From Candidatus Caldarchaeum sp. (GTDB lineage Archaea; Thermoproteota; Nitrososphaeria_A; Caldarchaeales; Caldarchaeaceae): a DNA stretch of 8,707 nucleotides. How positions within the stretch are numbered: position 1 is the stretch's first letter; every line of letters begins with the position of its first letter. Positions 5,536 to 8,707 of this stretch are shown piece by piece. The notes under the pieces are model-generated. The model made no database searches. It was not told the DNA's origin and saw only the letters and a list, made by a program, of their open reading frames with translations. The position numbers were made by a program, and so were the translations under genes. The DNA lies in assembly GCA_025054515.1 (NCBI GenBank), contig JANWZT010000046.1:1-8707 (forward strand), given 5' to 3'.

Positions 5536-7038
5536 GTGCCTTTCGCTCCGGGTTTTTTGTGGGGTGTTTCGGCGAGCGGGTTTCAGTTTGAGATGGGGAT
5601 GCCGGGCGGCGAAGACGCCGGCAGCGATTGGTTTGTCTGGGTTCATGACCGGCGGAACATCCAGAACAAGGTTGTGAGCGGTGATTTTCCCGAGCACGGT
5701 CCGGGCTACTGGCATTTCTTCCGCGAAGACCATTCGCTCGCGGCCCGGCTTGGTTTGAACGCCTACCGGCTCGGCGTTGAATGGAGCCGTGTCTTCCCCC
5801 GCTCGACGAAAAACGTTGAAGTCATGGTTGAACGGAACAGATTCGGCCGGATATCCCGCATAACAGCTGATGAAAAAACAATCCGCAAGCTGGAGGAATA
5901 CGCGGACGTCAAAGCGTTGAACCACTACAGGGAAATCATCCGTGATGTGGCCGCGAAGAAGATGGAGCCGGTTGTCTGTCTGAATCATTTTACGCTTCCG
6001 CTGTGGGTGCACGACCCGGTTGCCGTCCGCAATTCCAAAGGCAGGAAAGGGCCTCGTGGATGGGTTGACGAAGAAACAGTCATCGAGTTCTGGAAGTTCG
6101 CGGCGTTTGTTGCTTCGCGGCTGGGCGACCTCGTCGACCGCTGGGCCACCTTCAACGAGCCGGGCGTCGTCGCCGAAGCCGGATATCTTTTCCCAGGTTG
6201 GGGGTTTCCGCCCGGGTTGAACAGCTTCACGTTTTTCCGCAGATGCCTCGCCAACATCGCCGTCGCCCACGCAAGGGCCTACGAAGCCATCAAACAATTC
6301 GACACAGTCGAAGCACGGCCGGGAAACAAAGCCGCCGACGTAGGCCTCATCCTCAACATCATCCCCATGCAACCACTACAGAAAGACAGGGACGCCGAAG
6401 CCGCGGAAGCAGCCAGCCACATCCACAACCATTTCTTCCTCCAAGCCGCCGTCAACGGATGGGTCGACGAAAACCTCAACCGACTGACTGAGGCCCGTGA
6501 AAAAGACGGCGACGTGGGCGGTAGGCTGGACTGGGTCGGCGTCAACTACTATTCCCGCAACGTCGTGCGGGGGAAAAGTTCTTTGGCGGCGAAAGTTTTC
6601 GCAGGCCTTTCCGTCGTTCCCGAAACCGTAGAAGGCTACGGCAACAGCTGCAAACCCAACAACGTATCCGCCGAAGGGTATCCAACATCGGATTTTGGAT
6701 GGGAAATCTATCCATCCGGCCTCGAAGCCGCTTTGAAACTCGTCGCAAAATACGGCAAACCACTTTACGTTACGGAAAACGGCGTAGCCGACGCCGCCGA
6801 CCGACTAAGGCCCACATTCATCCGCGAACATCTACATGTTTTGGAGAACGTCGTCGAAAAGGAGAAGCTCGACGTCCGCGGCTATTTTCACTGGGCTTTG
6901 ATAGACAACTATGAATGGGCGGCGGGTTTTAGGATGAGGTTTGGGCTCTGCTTCGTCGATATGGAGACCAAGCAGAGGAAGCCGCGGAAAAGCTTCGAAA
7001 CCTACCGAACCATCATCGAAGCTAATACGTCTTTTTGA
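5536..7038 (+). CDS. Family 1 beta-glycosidase, Sulfolobus LacS type
   Basis: A 500-residue (beta/alpha)8-barrel retaining glycosidase. The LacS group splits beta-glucosides, beta-galactosides and related sugars at high temperature, in the cytosol; no signal peptide is present. Seen: FLWGVSASGFQFEMGMPGGED (near residue 7), the N-terminal GH1 signature in its archaeal form; VSGDFPEHGPGYW (47-59); VEWSRVFP (81-88); TFNEPGV (205-211) with acid/base E208; GVNYYSR (335-341); and YVTENGVAD (411-419) with nucleophile E414. The sugar-site aromatics are also present in HWALIDNYEWAAGFRMRFGL (from 452). Start: GTG at 5536, 26 bases after a TATA box, so leaderless; the nearby ATG at 5526 is out of frame. 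The end overlaps the convergent MFS gene by 17 bases. Substrate range cannot be read from sequence. Confidence 0.95.
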   Translation: MPFAPGFLWGVSASGFQFEMGMPGGEDAGSDWFVWVHDRRNIQNKVVSGDFPEHGPGYWHFFREDHSLAARLGLNAYRLGVEWSRVFPRSTKNVEVMVERNRFGRISRITADEKTIRKLEEYADVKALNHYREIIRDVAAKKMEPVVCLNHFTLPLWVHDPVAVRNSKGRKGPRGWVDEETVIEFWKFAAFVASRLGDLVDRWATFNEPGVVAEAGYLFPGWGFPPGLNSFTFFRRCLANIAVAHARAYEAIKQFDTVEARPGNKAADVGLILNIIPMQPLQKDRDAEAAEAASHIHNHFFLQAAVNGWVDENLNRLTEAREKDGDVGGRLDWVGVNYYSRNVVRGKSSLAAKVFAGLSVVPETVEGYGNSCKPNNVSAEGYPTSDFGWEIYPSGLEAALKLVAKYGKPLYVTENGVADAADRLRPTFIREHLHVLENVVEKEKLDVRGYFHWALIDNYEWAAGFRMRFGLCFVDMETKQRKPRKSFETYRTIIEANTSF

Positions 7039-8320
7039 GAAGGTCGGCCCTTTTCCTCATCTCGCTCCGTAGATTGGCTATGTCTTTCCTGATAAGGAAA
7101 ACCAAAGCCGTGAACAAGACGCCGCAGACGACCCACGTCGAAGCCGAAACATACAGTATCCCCAAACCAAGCCCATATGCGTCCGCCAAAAACCCGGCTA
7201 TCAGCGGAGCCGTCGACGAACCAGCGGTCTCGAAAACCCTTAGCAGAGAATCCGCGGAGCTCCGGGCCTCCGGCTCGACGAAGTCTGTGATGGATGCGGA
7301 AACGTTTGGGCCGGCCATGGGCATCACGAAACAAGTCAGACTGCCGAGGACGATGAAGCCCAATACATCTTCCCGAGGCCACGTAATCGTCAGATAAATG
7401 AGCAGAGCTGAAAGGAAGACGTCGACCGCTCCCAGCAAAGCCCTTCCGCTGACGTTCCTCGAAAAGAGGTAGTCGCCGATGCCTCCGCCGACAAAGTTTC
7501 CGACAATCATCATCGTAAGCCAAGATAACATCACGAACATGGCCTCAACCTCTTTGAACCCTCTTTCCAGAAGCAGGTAGGTGAAGGCCCATGCGGTGAG
7601 AGCTTGCCACGGAAACACGCCGAAGAAACCCTGCAAACTGATGAAAAGCATCGAAGGCCTTTTCACCAAACCGAATATCTGCCGGAACTTTATCCGGTAA
7701 ACCTCGTCCTTCAATTCAAGCCCGGAAAGCTCAGGCTCTGAGCTTCCCCTCGGAACATCTCTGACGACGAAATAAGTCACGGCCGCCATCAGAACACCAA
7801 GTCCTCCCGTTATCAGGAAGAGGTTGCGCCAGCCGAAGGCGTAGCCTATTTGGACACCGACTATCGTGCCGAGCAGCGCTCCGAAGGCGCCTGCCGCGCT
7901 GATCAGGCCGAAGGGTTTTCCCCGTTTCTTTGGGGGGAAGTAGTCGCTGAGGAGGCTGTGTATTCCGGCGGGCGGTGTGTTGTCTACGCCGGTTAGGGCC
8001 CTCGCCGTGAGAAACCCGGCGAAGGTTCGTGGAATGGTGCTGATCATCGTCGTCAACCCCCAAAGGATGCCGGTCAAGCTCAGTAGCAGGCGCCGCGAAT
8101 AACGGTCGAAGAAATATCCCCACACCGGATAAAACACCACGGCTAAAACCGTTGTGGCGGTGAACATGGCTCCGGCGAGTGTATAGGTTATCTGGAATTC
8201 GTCGAGTATCTGCGGCAGGACTACGGAGATGACGTAGATGTCGGTTTGATGTAGGGAGCGGAACACGAAGAGAACTACGGCCACGAGCCACGCGTAACGG
8301 AGAGAATGCGGAACATGCAT
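7022..8320 (-). CDS. Major facilitator superfamily transporter, probably for a sugar or glycoside
   Basis: A 432-residue integral membrane protein with about twelve hydrophobic segments in two six-helix halves. The halves are joined by a charged loop (about residues 187-222, with RGSSEPELSGLELKDE). Seen: MFS motif A after helix 2, GYFFDRYSRRLL (68-79), with G68, D72, R73 and R76; its degenerate copy after helix 8, GGGIGDYLFSR (278-288); and polar residues in helix 1 (FRSLHQTD, 20-27). It ends in a basic cytoplasmic tail (RSEMRKRADLLKK). Start: ATG at 8320, with GGTGAT, a perfect match to the archaeal anti-Shine-Dalgarno, 6 bases upstream and containing the stop of the preceding GH4 gene. The 7-base gap to a glycosidase gene and the convergent GH1 gene suggest import of a glycoside or oligosaccharide. 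That is from context only; the sequence also resembles organic-anion MFS families. Confidence 0.9.
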   Translation of the reverse strand: MHVPHSLRYAWLVAVVLFVFRSLHQTDIYVISVVLPQILDEFQITYTLAGAMFTATTVLAVVFYPVWGYFFDRYSRRLLLSLTGILWGLTTMISTIPRTFAGFLTARALTGVDNTPPAGIHSLLSDYFPPKKRGKPFGLISAAGAFGALLGTIVGVQIGYAFGWRNLFLITGGLGVLMAAVTYFVVRDVPRGSSEPELSGLELKDEVYRIKFRQIFGLVKRPSMLFISLQGFFGVFPWQALTAWAFTYLLLERGFKEVEAMFVMLSWLTMMIVGNFVGGGIGDYLFSRNVSGRALLGAVDVFLSALLIYLTITWPREDVLGFIVLGSLTCFVMPMAGPNVSASITDFVEPEARSSADSLLRVFETAGSSTAPLIAGFLADAYGLGLGILYVSASTWVVCGVLFTALVFLIRKDIANLRSEMRKRADLLKKTY

Positions 8321-8326
8321 GCGTTT

Positions 8327-8332
8327 ATCACC
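8327..8332 (-). promoter_or_regulatory. Ribosome binding site of the MFS gene overlapping the GH4 stop
   Basis: GGTGAT, 6 bases before the ATG at 8320. The TGA within it is the stop codon of the GH4 gene, so termination of one gene and initiation of the next share the same bases, a sign of translational coupling. Confidence 0.6.
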
Positions 8333-8707
8333 TGTAGTGGCCGCGGGCTTCCTCGTTCCACGGCATACCCAACATTTCCTCGATTACGTCGACGGCCTGC
8401 TGGAAAGATTTCGTACGATGGTCTTCAGCGGTCATCAGGATAAGGGATTTTTTATCGCCTTCGAGAAAGGCCTGCAGTATCTGCTCCATCTTCAGCATCC
8501 TCGGAATCATGTTGAAGAGCATGATTCTTTTGGGCAGGCTGCCGACGTGTATTCCTTTGACGCCTGTTCCGTCGGCGACTGCGGGAACTTCGACGACTAC
8601 GTCGTCGGGAAGGCCTGAGATGACGCCGTTGTTGGGTATGTTGAGCTGTAGTATGGTTTGCTGGTCGTTGACTATTGCGTTGATGAGGGGGATGTGGTGT
8701 TCGCCGC
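8328..8707 (-). CDS. Family 4 glycosidase, C-terminal part (5' end beyond the window)
   Basis: The last 125 residues of a GH4 enzyme, a family that cleaves alpha- or beta-glycosides by an unusual NAD+ and metal-dependent oxidation, elimination and reduction. Seen: an HHIPLINAIVND helix followed by LNIPNNGVISGLPDDVVVEVPAV, the highly recognisable GH4 C-terminal strand set, then the long helix region LPKRIMLFNMIPRMLKMEQ typical of alpha-glucosidase/alpha-galactosidase-like members. The NAD motif, the metal-binding Cys/His and the substrate residues lie in the N-terminal part, off the right edge; full length is normally 430-480 residues, so some 300 are missing. The specificity therefore cannot be stated. 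It is upstream of and overlaps the ribosome site of the MFS gene, so the two form one operon. Confidence 0.87.
   Translation of the reverse strand, partial: GEHHIPLINAIVNDQQTILQLNIPNNGVISGLPDDVVVEVPAVADGTGVKGIHVGSLPKRIMLFNMIPRMLKMEQILQAFLEGDKKSLILMTAEDHRTKSFQQAVDVIEEMLGMPWNEEARGHYR

Noticed and set aside
5479..6372. A 297-codon open frame on the minus strand, antisense to the start of the GH1 gene
   Set aside because: It lies opposite a confident GH1 coding region, has low-complexity composition rich in D, V, G and R, no recognisable domain and no ribosome site. It is the usual antisense shadow of GC-rich codons.
7731..8291. A 186-codon minus-strand frame inside the MFS gene
   Set aside because: It is in an alternative frame of the same strand, very rich in R, P and H, with no hydrophobic segments or domain. 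The MFS frame has clear family motifs.

Overview
This window looks like a moderately GC-rich, densely coded piece of an archaeal chromosome. Four lines point to archaea: TATA boxes centred about 26 bases before start codons, GGTG/GGAGG-type ribosome binding sites inside operons, a eukaryotic-type DNA topoisomerase IB, and a family 1 glycosidase close to the Sulfolobus LacS type. Topoisomerase IB together with LacS-like and sulfur genes best fits the Nitrososphaerota/Aigarchaeota (Caldarchaeum-like) neighbourhood, probably a thermophile. That placement is inference and rests on few genes.

Layout. (1) Positions 1-961, minus: long-form 6-phosphogluconate dehydrogenase, cut by the left edge. It is divergent from a two-CBS-domain protein (1056-1442, plus), and the 94-base gap carries one TATA box for each. 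(2) Positions 1463-3737, minus: a compact four-gene sulfur operon read dsrE-like, tusA, sulfide:quinone oxidoreductase-like, arsR-family regulator, with gaps or overlaps of 4-13 bases. A dyad over its TATA box is a candidate operator for the regulator encoded at its end. (3) Positions 3811-5418, minus: topoisomerase IB with all five catalytic residues. (4) Positions 5536-7038, plus: GH1 beta-glycosidase from a leaderless promoter. It meets tail to tail, with a 17-base overlap, an MFS transporter (7022-8320, minus). (5) Positions 8328-8705, minus: C-terminal part of a GH4 glycosidase, cut by the right edge and upstream of the transporter in the same operon.

How the parts fit. The sulfur operon has what is needed to oxidise sulfide to sulfane sulfur (SQR), pass it on as protein persulfide (TusA, DsrE) and possibly sense it (two-cysteine ArsR protein). 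The right side is a small sugar module: importer plus two mechanistically unrelated glycosidases. The dehydrogenase at the left would send hexose phosphate to pentose phosphate with NADPH. No tRNA, rRNA, CRISPR, insertion sequence or phage gene was seen, and no gene-free stretch exceeds about 120 bases.
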